Source: Tipula vernalis (lineage: Eukaryota; Arthropoda; Insecta; Diptera; Tipulidae). From it: DNA of 64,000 bases. The notes under the pieces were generated by a model, which worked only from the letters and a program-made list of their open reading frames with translations, was not told the origin of the DNA and made no database searches. Location of the stretch: assembly GCA_958295665.1 (NCBI GenBank), contig OY282558.1, positions 142,642,577 to 142,706,576 of the forward strand, given 5' to 3'. Positions 11,851 to 23,798 of this stretch are shown piece by piece (within the stretch, counting starts at the first letter, position 1; each line of letters begins with the position of its first letter). Position numbers and translations under genes: made by a program.

Positions 11851-12059
11851 ACGCACTTAAAGATGAGGATTGGGCGGGCGAGTCGTGGAACTTATTGATT
11901 TATGAAAAGGGGCTATGCGGGAGATATAAGGGGATAAAAGCGGGGGAGGGATGATTAGTAGATGAAAAATTCCATTTCCATCGCACAAGAATTTCGAAAA
12001 ACAGAAAAAAAAAATTTCATAAAGTCTTGTTTATATCCAATATATTATATTCAGTGCCG

Positions 12060-12409
12060 TACACCTTGTGTACTGGGTTTTTGATTTAACGTAACTCACG
12101 GCTCGCAGGGACCAGATTTATTGAATTTATGTCAAAAACGTTTAACCTTTTGTTTGTCCAAAACCACTTTTATCGGCGTTTTTAACTAGGTGGTTTTCGA
12201 ACCACTTGTCATTCCCCGTTATCAAATATACGCAATGCACATGTTCAAATACATTTCACACCACACAGTTTGTTTTTCGTTTGTGTTAAGTTTTTTAGTA
12301 AGACTGGTGTTATAATTCGCACATCGCGCACGAAATAAAGAAATAAAATAAAATAAATCGTACTCGAAAATAGTCGTTATTATTAAAAAGTCCACATATA
12401 CACCATTTT
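12060..12409 (+). repeat. Probable BEL/Pao 5' LTR (boundary uncertain)
   Basis: The stretch before the primer site has LTR-like features: several AATAAA signals near 12335-12355 and the CACCA-type end next to the primer site. No second LTR is in the window because the element is cut off downstream, so the left boundary is a guess. The segment at 12150-12190 (CCAAAACCACTTTTATCGGC) has a relative near 33072. Confidence 0.4.
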
Positions 12410-12427
12410 TGGTGCCGAAACCCGGGA
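12410..12427 (+). promoter_or_regulatory. BEL/Pao primer binding site
   Basis: TGGTGCCGAAACCCGGGA is the classic form of a site pairing with a tRNA 3' end (TGG pairs with CCA). It sits where a BEL/Pao element with gag starting near 12960 would need it. Confidence 0.8.
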
Positions 12428-12960
12428 CGTAGTGATTGTCCCCTTCTACAACAATTGAAGTTGTAATAGACTGGAGCCGTATGTAGCGGTGTTAGCCGAA
12501 ATCATCATGTATATTTTTTTTGTTCGTTTGTTTAAGTGACCGCTGGTGAAATTTTTAGAATGGCGGTGTACGTGTAAAATGTGCATGATAAAATTGGAAT
12601 TGTTATTTTTACGTGTAATGTTGTAAATTTGTGGTGAAGTGATTCATTATGACTAGTCAATTATTGCGCAATATATTGCTCACATTGTGGGGTTCATGAA
12701 ATTATTTGGACAAATTCCACGAGGCATGCACTGCTGGAATGTTCTATCGCATTGTTAGTGCATTGAACGTTTCATAAGACACCGCCCATCTTTTTCCATC
12801 GATTACGCGGTGATGGCGTCGAGTACTAGACATATTGCCTGCAAATATTCTATAATTATTTTTTGCATGGTTCTTATACACGGTGATGGCGTCGATTACC
12901 AGATACGTCACCTGCAACTTTTTGAAGTTGTTTTTCTATAATTTTCACATCTGCGGGCAT

Positions 12961-13747
12961 GGCCAGTAGTGCTAGTTTGGAATCTGATCGGATCTGGATT
13001 ATTACAGGGTAGCCAAATGAAAGGTAGCGCTAAAATCAAGGGGCTGGTTAAAGAACGAACCATAGCCATTAAAGTTATTAAGCGACTCAATACTAAATGT
13101 CAATCACCAGAAGGTCAATCAGGGAACGAGGCGATCATCGACATGCAAAAATCAGCCCTCGAACATCACTGGGCTCTATTTCAAAACAAACAGTTGGAAA
13201 TAGCTGAGTCACCTAACCTCCCTGAACGCAGGCGCGCTCGTAATCAGGAGGTGGCTATAAGAATGGCGACCTTGTATCACAATACAAAGGAAAGGTTGTC
13301 CGCATTCATGAATATTGCCAAGCCTAATCATAATCGAACGGTGCCAAAGGTAAATGAAATTATGCTGCCCAAATTCAATGGTAGCTATACGGGTTTCAAT
13401 TCGTTAGTAAAGTTTTGAACACCGAACTACCAGCTGATTCGAAAATCGATCTACTCATGTCGGTATTAATTGGCGAAGCCAAGTTTTGTGCTGGTGAAAC
13501 CGAGCATCGGGATAAGGAGGAGTTGGATCGTATGTGGAGGAAATTAGAGGGTACCTACGACAACCCGTATCAAATTATAACGGCTCATATCAATGCGATT
13601 CTACACATTCCACCCATGGAATTCTGCCAACCAGATCGTCTACGTTCAATCATCGATACCATTGAGCAAGAATTGCGGGCGTTAAATTGGTTTGATTGTA
13701 ATACCGAGGCTTGGAGTCCATTTATCGCAATGTTTATCTTGGCGTAA
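12961..13747 (+). pseudogene. gag: BEL/Pao gag N-terminal part (broken)
   Basis: The likely start is the ATG at 12961 (MASSASLESDR), which meets a stop at about 13012. The gag reading continues in other frames: 12969-13418 (KIKGLVKERTIAIKVI, typical of BEL gag N-termini; LPKFNGSYTGFNSLVKF) and 13415-13747 (NTELPADSKIDLLMSVLIGEAK, LEGTYDNPYQIITAHI). It would form the capsid of virus-like particles. Two frameshifts and an early stop make it non-functional. The order fits a single ancestral frame. Confidence 0.82.
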
Positions 13748-15131
13748 ACTGGACAAATCGACCAGAGCTGTGTCAAAAGCTGGTCAACATAACCAAAATA
13801 ATATCTATCCACCGAATGAGAATTGCAACAAGCGTTATGCTTCGGATTTTCATGATAATCACTCAAAACGCTCAAAAACGGATAGGGATAAATCAAACAA
13901 CCAACAATCATCAAACTCATTCGCAAGTAATAAGAAAGTGGATACTTGTGTATACTGCAACGAAAATCACCGTACGTGGAATTGTGAAAAACTAGCTAAA
14001 TTGGAATACACGGACCGACTGAATAAAATTAAAGATATGAATGTATGCAATGCTTGTCTATCGAATCAGCATTCACAAAACGAATGTACGTGGAAAGGGT
14101 GCAAAGGCTGTGACTATGCTAAACATAATCGCATGAATTGTCCTAAATATCCTGTGATGCGAGTAAATCATATCCAAAATAACCGTTACAACAATGTTCA
14201 TAAACGACGAGGTAGCAGAAATCAACGTTCATCGTATCACATCAGCGTTGAGAATCCAATTCCATCAGAAAGTATGCAGGCAAACCAAATAACAATGGAT
14301 GAACAATCCAATCACGACAATGGTCTACCCATAATTGGCACGGCATTGTGTAGATTACAACAACCGAACACGATAACTGGAAATGTTCGCGTACTTTGTG
14401 ACTCTGGATCACAGATTAATTTTATAGCACTAGAATGTGTTCAAAAAAGGAACCTCGTTCGCAAACCATGTAAAATTATGATTTCAAGCATTGGTAACTC
14501 ACGGCACATGAAATTATTGGGCATGGTGGACTGCGTGTTGCGTTATCGCTATGATTTATCAGCTACAATTCCGGGACGTTTCGTCATTGTCAACAAGATA
14601 ACAGGTGTAAATCCACAGGAAGGGTTTAGGTGTCCACTTACTAGTCAGCTTTGTGATGATAAACTCGCTGACCCAACATTTTATGTACCTGGTCATGTTG
14701 ATGCCTTAGTTGGTGTATCTACTTGGACATCGATCTTAGGCGACGGTATAGTCCGTTACTCTTCGGAAGGTGATCGGTTTGTCGCGCAAGAATCAATGCT
14801 GGGCTGGGTCGTGTCTGGCTATGCAAGGCAATCGCAGCCTTTAACAGCCTTATCATACCATCTGGTCAAATCAGATTGCGATTTTGATAAACAGTTGGAA
14901 CAATTTTGGTCTGTGGATAATTCCGAATCCCATACCCCTCGTACTGCCGAGGAACAACGAGCTGAAGATATTTTTATGTCCACACACACTAGAGGAGTTG
15001 ATGGTCATTACGTGGTTATGATCCCGCTCAAGGAAAATCCAATGCCACTTGGCTGTTCTTGTCATACAGCTTTCAATCATTTCATCGGATTAGAAAAGTG
15101 TCTCAAATGCAGAAATGGCTGCTGCATATAA
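13748..15131 (+). pseudogene. BEL/Pao zinc knuckles and aspartic protease
   Basis: The longest open run in the window (13692-15131, 479 codons). It holds cysteine/histidine knuckles CVYCNENHRTWNC near 13951 and CNACLSNQHSQNEC near 14047, followed by a further CKGCDYAKHNRMNC. Then comes the aspartic protease with VRVLCDSGSQINFI near 14388 (catalytic DSG). Downstream TFYVPGHVDALVGVSTW and the acidic linker are typical of the BEL protease to RT spacer. The first about 20 codons overlap the gag run in a different frame, so its true upstream junction is a frameshift. Confidence 0.88.
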
Positions 15132-16309
15132 AGAATTCATGCTGGATTACGTTGATTCAGGTCAATTGATTTCAGCTCCACCAGTTCCGGATAGTCCGGA
15201 TAAGTCATACTACGTACCATACCATATAATATCAAAGAAAAAATTTCGCGTCGGGAGCATCAATCAACGATCAACAACTGCCGGGCGAGAAATTGCAAGC
15301 TGATCTATGTGAAACGTTGTTGCTGTTTCGAACGTACCGATTTGCCTTGACAGCGGATATCGTGAAGATTTTTCGCCAAATAAAGGTCCACCAGGATCAA
15401 TGGGATTTCCAACGATTTTTTTTTTCGTCCAGCAGCAAATGAACCCATTGGGGAATATTTCATCACTTGTGTCATTTGGGGGTTTACGTCGGCGGGGTTT
15501 AACTCTGTTCGAGCTCTACAACAATGCGCCAGGGACAAAGCAATACGGTTTCCGGCTGCTTCTGTGGCCACACTGGCAAATTTTTACATAGATGACTTCC
15601 TATCTGTTGAAACATTGGAAGAATTAAAAACACTGCATAGCCAAATGATTGAAATATTAGCTTCTGCTGGATTTTAATTAGCAAATTGGGCTACCAGTAA
15701 CTCGGAATTGGCTAAAGAACTTGTTCAAAATGAGTTGCGTCAAATCGAACTACAACCTAATACCGGGATATTAGGTATGATGTGGGATCCAAGCAAAGAC
15801 GATTTTTATATCAAAATCGATGATTATCCAGCAAACAAGGACAAAACCTTTACCAAACGACAATTCATCAGTCGAATTGCTCAAGTATACGACCCTACTG
15901 GACTTTTCGCACCAGTTATCATTGCTGGTAAGATTGCCATTCAAGAAATTTGGAAACTTGATATTGGTTGGGACGACCTTGTTCCCAATCACATCATGGT
16001 ATTATGGTCATCGTTTCATCAGAGCGTAACTCAATTGGTAACAATACCCGTTCCAAGATGGATAGCCTACTCAAAAGAAGTGCAACTGCAGCTGCATTTG
16101 TTTTCAGATGCCTCGAAAGCAGCATATGGATCATATGCCTACCTTCGGTCAGTTCATCATAATGGAAATGTGATTGTTCGTCTCGTTACATCAAGAAATA
16201 AGGTCGCACCAATTAAGCCACAAACAGTTCCTCGTTTAGAACTAATTGGAGCTGTCATGAGTGTCAATTTATGCAAGTTCGTTCAAAAGGCATGCAAGCT
16301 GTCAGATTA
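15115..16309 (+). pseudogene. BEL/Pao reverse transcriptase and RNase H start (broken)
   Basis: Begins with YKEFMLDYVDSGQLI and VPYHIISKKKFRV near 15120-15260, the fingers region. Frameshifts follow, one at a run of ten T near 15416. The catalytic motif reads YIDD at 15585-15596 (FYIDDFLSVETLEE), with one stop at about 15675 before the frame continues in 15708-16343. That stretch carries KRQFISRIAQVYDPTG and RNase H LHLFSDASKAAYGSYAYL near 16090. The frame ends early because of the small insertion that follows. Confidence 0.9.
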
Positions 16310-16388
16310 TTTATTTATTTATTTATTACCAACTTATACATAACTGGTTACATCAATAAGAAATTTAATAAAATTATATAATGTAAAG
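16310..16388 (-). mobile_element. 79-bp 5'-truncated LINE 3' tail inserted in the BEL RNase H
   Basis: Flanked by a 5-bp duplication GATTA (16305-16309 and 16389-16393). Without it the host reading joins smoothly from KACKLSD to LTVHYWTDST. On the minus strand the insert ends in a (AATA)n tail, as non-LTR retrotransposons or SINEs do. Insert plus duplication is 84 bp, a multiple of three, yet it brings in stop codons. Confidence 0.8.
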
Positions 16389-16393
16389 GATTA

Positions 16394-17582
16394 ACTGTTC
16401 ATTACTGGACGGACTCAACCATCGTCATTCATTGGTTGAAGAAAAAGCAGCAATCGTTAAAGCCGTTTGTCGCAAATCGAATTGCTACTATATTATCATC
16501 TTCAGATGTTAACGACTGGCATCATATTCCTCGAGATCAGAATCCAGCAGATTTGTTATTGAGAGGCTGTGCTGCTATGCAATTGAAAAATTACCAACTA
16601 TGGTGGAATGGTCCGCAATGGCTCCAAGAAGAACCGAACAACTGGTCAAACAATATGCGGTTGAACTTATCTGAGGACGACATGAACACTGATGAAGCCG
16701 AATCAAAGGTAAGATTATTAAATGCGCATATCAACATCTATTATGAATTTCCAGCGGCAGCCTTTATGGTAAATGAGGAACCACTGATTAATAGAGCGTC
16801 CACGCTGAATAAATTGATACGAACAACAGCGTTTGTTTTCCGTTTCATTCGAAGAATAAAGGGAAATAGCGTTAAACCTGTCAAACCAGCAACATTTATA
16901 GACGTTACTCCTGTGTCATCAGTTGAGCGCGATAACGCAATAAAATATTGGTCCGGCTTAGTACAGATCGAATGCTTTAGTTTAGAGTGGAAGACTCTAC
17001 AGTATAAAAAGGAGATACCATCGAACTTAAAATTGCGTCAACTGTATCAGTTTATCGATAGTAAACATGTGGTTCATGTCGGTGGACGATTAGCCAAATC
17101 AAATCTGCCATTGGAAATGAAGCATCAAATCATCATTCATCCAGAATCAAAGTTCTGTGAGTTGATCATAGCCACCAACACAGTTGACAATGGCCATCAT
17201 TCGGCACAAATTTTGGGTAACAAATCTACGCGCGGCGGTCAAGAAAGTCATAAACAAGTGTGTCATTTGCATACGGTTCAAGAAGGATGCCGCCAAACAA
17301 TTGATGGTTCATTACCTCCAGCTAGAACCAATCAATAATTTCCATTTGTGGTATCTGGCGTCGATTTTGCAGGACCGGTTGAGGTTCGTAAAACACTTGC
17401 GCCACAGATGAACCTACGACAACTAGCAGCGAACGAATACAAACCTCCAGCGACCATAAAATGTTGGGTTGTGGTTTTCGTATGCATGACAACTTGAGCC
17501 GTGCATTTGGATCTTGCTCATGGTCTATCGGTGGAGGCATTCTTGGAAGTTTTTGCGTTAGCCCTAACTCATCACCAGTCAA
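16394..17582 (+). pseudogene. BEL/Pao RNase H end and integrase (broken, truncated)
   Basis: HYWTDSTIVIHWLKKK is the RNase H end, followed by VANRIATIL and WHHIPRDQNPADLLLRG, a strong BEL signature near 16515-16560. The open run continues to 17338, with VVHVGGRLAKSNL ahead of the integrase zinc finger. The correct frame shifts near 17190 (HKFWVTNLRAAVKKVINKCVICIRFK, H-C-C ligands), then a third frame gives GVDFAGPVEVR near 17355 with the first catalytic Asp and AVHLDLAHGLSVEAFL near 17495. The rest of the core, including the Glu region, is missing. Confidence 0.9.
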
Positions 17583-19440
17583 TTATTTAGGTACTGCCTT
17601 ATATCAGCCCGTTCAATTCTCTTAGCATTAATTCCTCTACAGCTATTCCCTTCCTTCTTCCGATCTTTCTCGTCACAGAATAATTAATAATAGTCTCTAT
17701 CATTGAACGCAAAGGAAATGGAACGTGCTAAAATTGCAGTGTTTACCTTCTTAATGATTTCTTTTTGAAGTTTGAAATCCTTTACTTACTGGAACTATAG
17801 TGGGAACGGAAATTCAAATTGTTCTCATTTCGTTTTAACTGAAGGATTCGTTACATAGATTGTGTTCAGGTTTGCGTTGTGAGATTGCGTTGGTTCCAAG
17901 TTGGGTACATTTGTAGAGGTTCTAATTGGGAAATTTAACCCACTCCATTATGTGTAAATGTGGTTTCGAATTCGTCTCCAAAGAACGCAATTGTTGTGAG
18001 GAGTTGAGTTAATTTAGAAGCCACAACAATGGCTGGAGATGAAGAAATGGGCGGATAATAAGAAGGAATTATAAAGAATAAATCCTATTTACATATTTCA
18101 TAGCAATCAGGTACACCATCTTATCCTTTAAAGGGAGGCAGCAGAAGAATGAAACAAGCAGAGCTGGTGGACTGATATTTATGTTTCATTTATTCTTGGT
18201 TTTTGTGGTACAAACTGAATTAGAGTCTTTAAAATCTTACTCCTAAATCATTTATTCTTTTATATATTGACAATATTGGCATTTCGCAGCGCCAACCTTA
18301 ACGGTTCCGCCGCGGCTTGATTTGCTGGAACTAACGTATTATCAGAATTTTAAGAATATAGGAGAAGGTTAAATTGTTACGAGAAGTTATTTTAGTTCAC
18401 ACACCCGATCAGTTACTTTTTGGTGTGGGGATTGATAATACCAAGGAAGAATCAAATAATTTAACAGTTTTTGTAAGACATCCTTGATATCCTTTGTACG
18501 CAAATTAACTGTAAAACCAAACAAAACATAAAAAACAATTAGTCCGAGTCGGATTTGTCTAATTCATAAAGTTTTTTGAATCGATGATTGTCGGGATAAA
18601 ATTGTTTAATTAGAGCCATTTTGTATAAATTTGACTATCTCAAACCATGGTTGCTCAGGATCCTTGAGATATAGTACATACTATCGGACATTTTTGAAGG
18701 GGATACTCCAAGTGAGGGTGTTAGCACAGCTTGGTAATCGTACTTCGAAAATGTCATTCTTCTGTCAACATTAATTTGTTCGTAAAGAATTACGACAAAT
18801 TAATTTAATAAAATTTATAAATAAAAAAATAAAAAATTTCTTTATGTTCATTAGTTAAGTTTGCGAATAATTTCACTTCGGTTTTTCAATTTTATATTTC
18901 ATCCCTCGTGATGTGATCGCAAGTCCGCTTTAGTTTTAAGTACTTCCTGGGTGTAGTTCAGAGCTAACGGACAGATACCCGTCTCTGCTTTTAGGACGGG
19001 CATGAATGCGACTTTATTCCATAAGTTAGTTTCTGACGCGCTGTCAAACATAAACAAAACTTCAAGTAAACCCAAACAATAGTTGGCTAGCTATTGTTCC
19101 TGAAAAGTAGTATTGACGCAACTATCTCTGCTTATGTATGAAAGTAGCTCTGTGACGGCATGAGTAGTGGTGTTTGTTTTCATACAATCTGTTGTCTTCC
19201 TGAATGGATTTGAATCCAGCATTGTGGCTATGGGGACAAACCTGCTATGTCGTGACTTTCAGATTATACAAATAGAATGTTGACTACGGTAATCATAGCG
19301 GCGAGGCTCACCTTGGTGTTCGCACAGGGTTAAGAATGCTCGTTGTGAAATTGATTCTGTATCTCAACATTTCAATAATTCGATTTTATTTTCAGTTCCC
19401 CAATCCTTTCCTTTTCTTCCGATCACATCACAGTGGCACA
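17583..19440. other. Unassigned sequence
   Basis: No open frame, transposase or RT motif, or RNA gene found. Composition is mixed AT-rich. This stretch starts where the BEL element breaks off, so the break point lies near 17580-17600. Confidence 0.35.
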
Positions 19441-19456
19441 CATCAGAGAACCAGAA

Positions 19457-20741
19457 TTATGGTGCAGACGGGGCTGAACTTTTGGAGAAGGTTTGTGCAG
19501 GAGGTAAATTTTAAATTTTTTTATAGCTTAAGTTTTATTGTAGAGAAAGTTTTTATTATGAAGCGTATAACGTAAGTGGAGTTATTACAGCCCGACGAGC
19601 AAATCGTTGAGTTGGAAGTGCGGGGGCTGATCGATTCTTCACCTTATCATTAAATCACCAGTTCAATCAAGAAAGCGCTATCCGGGGGGTACCCAAAACC
19701 TGGCATGAGGCTGCAGTGAGACACGCATGGCAAGAGTTTGCGACGTGCCAAACGAAGCTGCGGGAAGTTCAACAATGTCTCTTGGAGAACATCTGGGCTG
19801 GTAACACCGTGGACAAGATGATACCCCTCGTATAGACCAAACTATTGCACGTCGAAGGCAAGATGTTCCGCACGCCAGGGCATAACATCTTTGGGGGAAA
19901 GTCAGAAGAGTTGCAAGTGGTTCGGCTTTTTCTATGGGGTCTGGTCAACCGGTTGAGCAAAGGTTGGATCCCACCGTATTATGTTGCCGAGGTACTATCT
20001 AGGGGAGTGTGATAGTCGACGACTCCACGGTAGAGGTAGTGAGAGAGAAGGTTGAGCCTGATGTGGAAGTTGGAGGCGAAAAACATGAACCGCAGCACGT
20101 AGAAGAAGAGCATGATGGTCGAGAGCTCAATGAGTTTAAGGTAGATGTAGAGGTTCGTGCAGAATGCGAGATTGTAGAGCCAGAAATAGAAAAGGACTCT
20201 GAAGTTGAGAAAATTAGAGAGAGTATTAAAGAGCAGCAAGGAGAAGGACGATTAGAGGATGACCTAAGTGAAGAAGTTTGTCCGCTTGAAGAACAGGTAG
20301 AAGGGACCGAAGTCTACCAGCCTGTAGCGCCAATTGATAAAATAGAGGTCCATGCCGAAGGTGAGGTGACAGACGGTAGAGCTGTATATTCTGCTCTGAG
20401 TTTTCATAAGATCGGCTCCAATGCTGCAGTGTCACCAAAGAATGCCAGAAGAGATTCTGTGCAGCAAAGAGGTTACGTCACGACGGTAACATCAGGTGAC
20501 AGGAAGGTCGTCCGCAGGAGTATGCGCAAATTGTATTGGTGGCGAAAAGACGCCGCGGCACCAACAGGGTGACGAGGAGGATCCGCAGTACCAGCATGGT
20601 AGTGAGGGTCCAGCGTTCATTTTTGTGGCCCACAAGAAGAGCCCAAATATCAGTAGACAAGCCGTTGGATGTGATAGATTTGCGCCCAGAGGACGAGGTG
20701 CTGGCCAGGTTTAATCGGCGACTGGTTTCAGCGAGATTATA
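19457..20741 (+). pseudogene. Unrecognised intron-containing coding relic, acidic then basic
   Basis: From the ATG at 19459 (MVQTGLNFWRRFVQE) a phase-0 intron (19504-19590, GTAAAT...TTACAG) joins cleanly to PDEQIVELEVRGLIDSS. After a stop and frameshifts the reading resumes with VPKTWHEAAVRHAWQEFATC and FLWGLVNRLSKGWIPPYYV, then an open run 20009-20572 of 187 residues, very rich in Glu and Val, and a basic tail ending RPEDEVLARFNRRL at 20741. GC and codon texture differ from the AT-rich surroundings. I do not recognise the family. It could be a retroelement gag or a decayed host gene. At least three breaks mean it is not functional. Confidence 0.45.
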
Positions 20742-20756
20742 ATTTTCCACGGGTAC

Positions 20757-20870
20757 CATTTTCCTTTTACAATACCTACAAGATTGTAGGTGTTGTTAAA
20801 AGTAGCTAATGTAAAAGGAAAATGAGGACTGGTTTGTTTCTGGTTTATCGCTATAAACCAAGAAACCAGT
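20757..20870. repeat. Three stacked stem-loops after the coding relic
   Basis: CATTTTCCTTTTACA (20757-20771) pairs perfectly with TGTAAAAGGAAAATG (20810-20824). Inside it ACCTACA (20774-20780) pairs with TGTAGGT (20785-20791). Next to it ACTGGTTTGTTTCTGGTTTA (20828-20847) pairs with slight mismatch to 20853-20870. The block starts 15 bases after the preceding reading frame ends. Confidence 0.75.
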
Positions 20871-20879
20871 ATTTAGTGT

Positions 20880-22220
20880 TAAGAGTTTGTTAGCATATAT
20901 AAGAAATTGGTTAAATTTAGACAGGGAGTAGAAAAAATAATAACATAGCATAGAAAATAGGGTAGGGATACTAATGTAAATAATAAGTTATGCCTTTTTT
21001 AATAGCTAGTATTGGTCCTAAACAATTGTTTTGTTTTGAAAATCAAGAAGCAGTGGGATAATATCTTTGTGGCACTGTTCGGTAGAGGGACTAGCAGCAG
21101 AACTGACAACCAACCCGGCCAGGAAACAATAAGAGCAGAGACAACAGCAATGCTCCAAGTCCCAAACAATGATAAGGTCACAAATGAATCACACAGAAGG
21201 TGGCTATCACTGAACTCTAACCACCCTCCTATATCATGATGTCAGAAGAAATACAACAGGCGGATATCGATGTAAAGATGGACATACATAGGAATAAGAC
21301 GAAGGCTATTAATTCAAATTCAGTCGCAGCAAACGCAATTTTGGGCACTAGTAGTGGGTACTTCGAATGAGTGCAACTAGTTCAAATCCTGCGGGCGGGA
21401 CAAGTCTAGTAAACAAATACTTAAGTTTTGAATCGAAGATGCCATTGATGACAAATAGACGCATCCCAACCATAACATCCCAACAATATTTCAAGATAAA
21501 ATGCGACCAGCTACTTCAGATGTGTACAAGGGTGTTGTTGAACTTAGAACCGTGGTGCCTTTTTGGAAATAAAGAATAAATACACCAGAGTATTAACCCC
21601 AGTACATCGCAGCAGTATGAGCGATCATTTTGCTTTCCTGTACACATGGTCGAAACGGTCTGAACACTACAGTAAGCTGTGTGAATATCCACCACATCCA
21701 TGCAGTACGTTTTATTCAACAGTGTCATCATCTCAGTCGTGATCTTATTCGTTGCTTGGCGGAAGTGATAACAGCCGGTGCAATTGGTCTACAATCTTAT
21801 CCAGTTTATCCGGAACCGACCAGCCAATTTCGTGAGGGTTCAGTGACCACAAATATAAATGGAGTAATAGGGTACCAATCCAGAAGGTCTATTAGGAAAT
21901 AGTAACAGGTAGAAAACTAAGTTAGGGGAAATATAGAAAATAGAAAATTAAGATTAAATAAAAAAAAAATTTTGTAAAAAAAAAAGAAAAAAAAATTGTA
22001 TTGGCTAAGTATTAGAATAGCGATTAAATTACAACAAGCAAGGATCTAGGTCAGCGATCTCCAGCTTGCGGCCAATAGACCACAATTGGTTAAATCTGGG
22101 CATCGGTGATCTAGATAGAAAGTTAGTAGCATATAAGAAAATTTTAGGTTTAAGTGCAGTAGGAAGGAACACTACAAAAAAACACAAGCACGTCGGTTCT
22201 GCGACGTACCGAACTTAACG
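20880..22220. other. Coding-like but unrecognised sequence
   Basis: Short open runs at 21012-21239, 21367-21579 and 21630-21902 on the plus strand have moderate GC and plausible residues (TDNQPGQETIRAETTAML; IPTITSQQYFKIKCDQLL) but no domain I know. They may belong to the same old element as the relic at 19.4-20.7 kb. TAGCATATAAGAAA-type sequence occurs at both about 20893 and 22127. Confidence 0.25.
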
Positions 22221-22225
22221 TTCTT

Positions 22226-22300
22226 TTTCTCCTTGGCCTTGCTAGCTCAAGTAGTAGAGCATGAGACAGGGTCGTTGTGTGGGTCGTCCGCCACGTTGGG
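22226..22300 (+). repeat. Possible tRNA-derived SINE head
   Basis: TAGCTCAAGTAGTAGAGC resembles a tRNA A box with a closed D arm (GCTC...GAGC). About 30 bases on, GTGGGTCGTCCGCCAC could be a degenerate T arm or B box. There is no acceptor stem, so this is not a functional tRNA. It may be a SINE head or chance. Confidence 0.25.
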
Positions 22301-22309
22301 CATTGGCCA

Positions 22310-23530
22310 TGTGCGCCACAGGTTTTCTTCCAAACCTCTAGATTTTTTTTTTTCTGTTATAAGAAATACCAAACCCTTCTTACAGAGCACTGAGATCTCT
22401 TTTCTTTCTCAGGGTAATGGGTTTTCCCCACGTTTGTAACAGCCGGCTTTTCGTTCACGCCGTGTTACAAGCAAAATAATCCTAACCCATATATTCCTAA
22501 TGCAAAAGGTCATTTACTTCGCTACATATTGTAAGTCATTTAAACTCATAAATGTTTGCAATATGTTCATGACCTCAAACCACACGCGGCAATCGATCAT
22601 CTTTCCACAACGATTGAAATTTTCTTTTATATGTATATTTACATTTATTTGGCTCGTGCTGAAATATTATCGTACCAGGCCGGTGAGTTGCATATATTTT
22701 CTTGTTGTTGTTTCCATGCATAATTTTTATTATGAATGACAACGATTTTTCTTTTTCTCTTGTTGTTTTATTTAAGAAAATATATGTACATTTTTCAAGG
22801 GTTTTGACCGGCATGTGCAAATATGAAAGATGGTCGGTTTTTTTATCAATAGCTGAGCGGAAGCCCAAGTTTTTTTGACAACATTTTTTTTTGTTGAAAA
22901 ATAAAAAAAATGGGTATGGTTTTGGGTGGAGGAAAGTGAAATTTGGTTTTGTGTGAAGGAGAGTGGAGTTTGGTTTTTGGGTAGGTGGAGTGAAGTTTGG
23001 AGTTAAGTACAGACTAGGTTGAAAAAGTTTTAGTGGTTCTTCCACTAAATTTGCATCGTACCGAAAAAGTAAATTTTTTTTTAGGAATTATTTTGTTTTT
23101 TATAAGGGGGGGGGGGGGGTGGCGAGTAGCAGGGACAGCAGAGACGCAACGATTTCAACAACAACGTCAAGCAACACTACCTACAGTTAGTACAAATTTG
23201 GGTGACCGCATGGGAACATGATGATGGAACGAAATCTCGCCCCCTTCTCACAACCGCCGATGGAAAAAATGGTGGAGGGGAATAATAATAGTTGTTTACA
23301 GCTTTTCAGAAAAATAGAGTTTGCGGTACCAGGAAATTTGTGTTGTCATTGTTGTCTTCTTACAGGTGTTGGAGCAGTAGAGATGAACTTTAAAATTGGA
23401 TTGTCTTGTGTTAAATAAATTACTAAAAAATATATTACTAACAAATTTACTAACTATCAACTACTTAGGTGTCTGGAACCGGGTTGAGTCTTTGTTGCTA
23501 ACATTCCTTTCCCATCCCTCGATCTTGTTA
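22310..23530. other. Non-coding sequence with 14-base G run
   Basis: No gene recognised. It includes a run of 14 G at 23106-23119, conspicuous in AT-rich DNA, and T-rich tracts near 22860-22900. Confidence 0.4.
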
Positions 23531-23750
23531 TATGTAAAAAGGTGTACGACGGCGGACTGGCCAGGGGCGGCTATCACAACTATTAGACTTATGTGGTTAT
23601 CGATGTGGCGCCTTTCTTTACGGGGTTTGGCTTCATGAAGAATGGTGTCGTGTTGTGTAACATGCATATAGTGGTGTGGTATTCGCATTTATAATACGGG
23701 AGACTTGCTTAATGCTTGATCGTACATCGCAATCAATCAATCAATCAGCA
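23530..23750 (+). mobile_element. LINE 3' end with (AATC)n tail
   Basis: A 23-base string containing GCTTAATGCTTGATCGTACA (23707-23726) is followed by repeated AATC. The same string at 28815-28837 is followed by a different A-rich tail (AAATAAATC). A shared end with variable simple-repeat tails is how non-LTR retrotransposons or SINEs finish. The left edge is not defined. Confidence 0.55.
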
Positions 23751-23798
23751 ATTATTTTGTTTTTTATAAGTTTTTATTATTTAAAATTTTTTTTTTTG

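Larger units (their letters stand above)
12410..17582 (+). mobile_element. BEL/Pao LTR retrotransposon, 3' truncated
   Basis: Domains run primer site, gag, zinc knuckles, aspartic protease, reverse transcriptase, RNase H, integrase, the BEL/Pao order. Sequence ends inside the integrase core near 17580, with no envelope, integrase C-terminus or 3' LTR, so at least a kilobase is missing. Several frameshifts and a small LINE insertion at 16310-16388 show it is dead. The hallmark KRQFISRIAQVYDPTGLFAP near 15860 assigns the superfamily. Confidence 0.93.

Noticed and set aside
22233..22300. Functional tRNA gene
   Set aside because: An A-box-like D arm is present but there is no acceptor stem, no proper anticodon arm and only a weak T arm; kept only as a possible SINE head.
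22575..23045. 156-codon minus-strand open frame
   Set aside because: Low-complexity, Pro/Asn/Phe-rich start from a TGGAG-type repeat at 22920-23000, no domain and no flanking gene signals.
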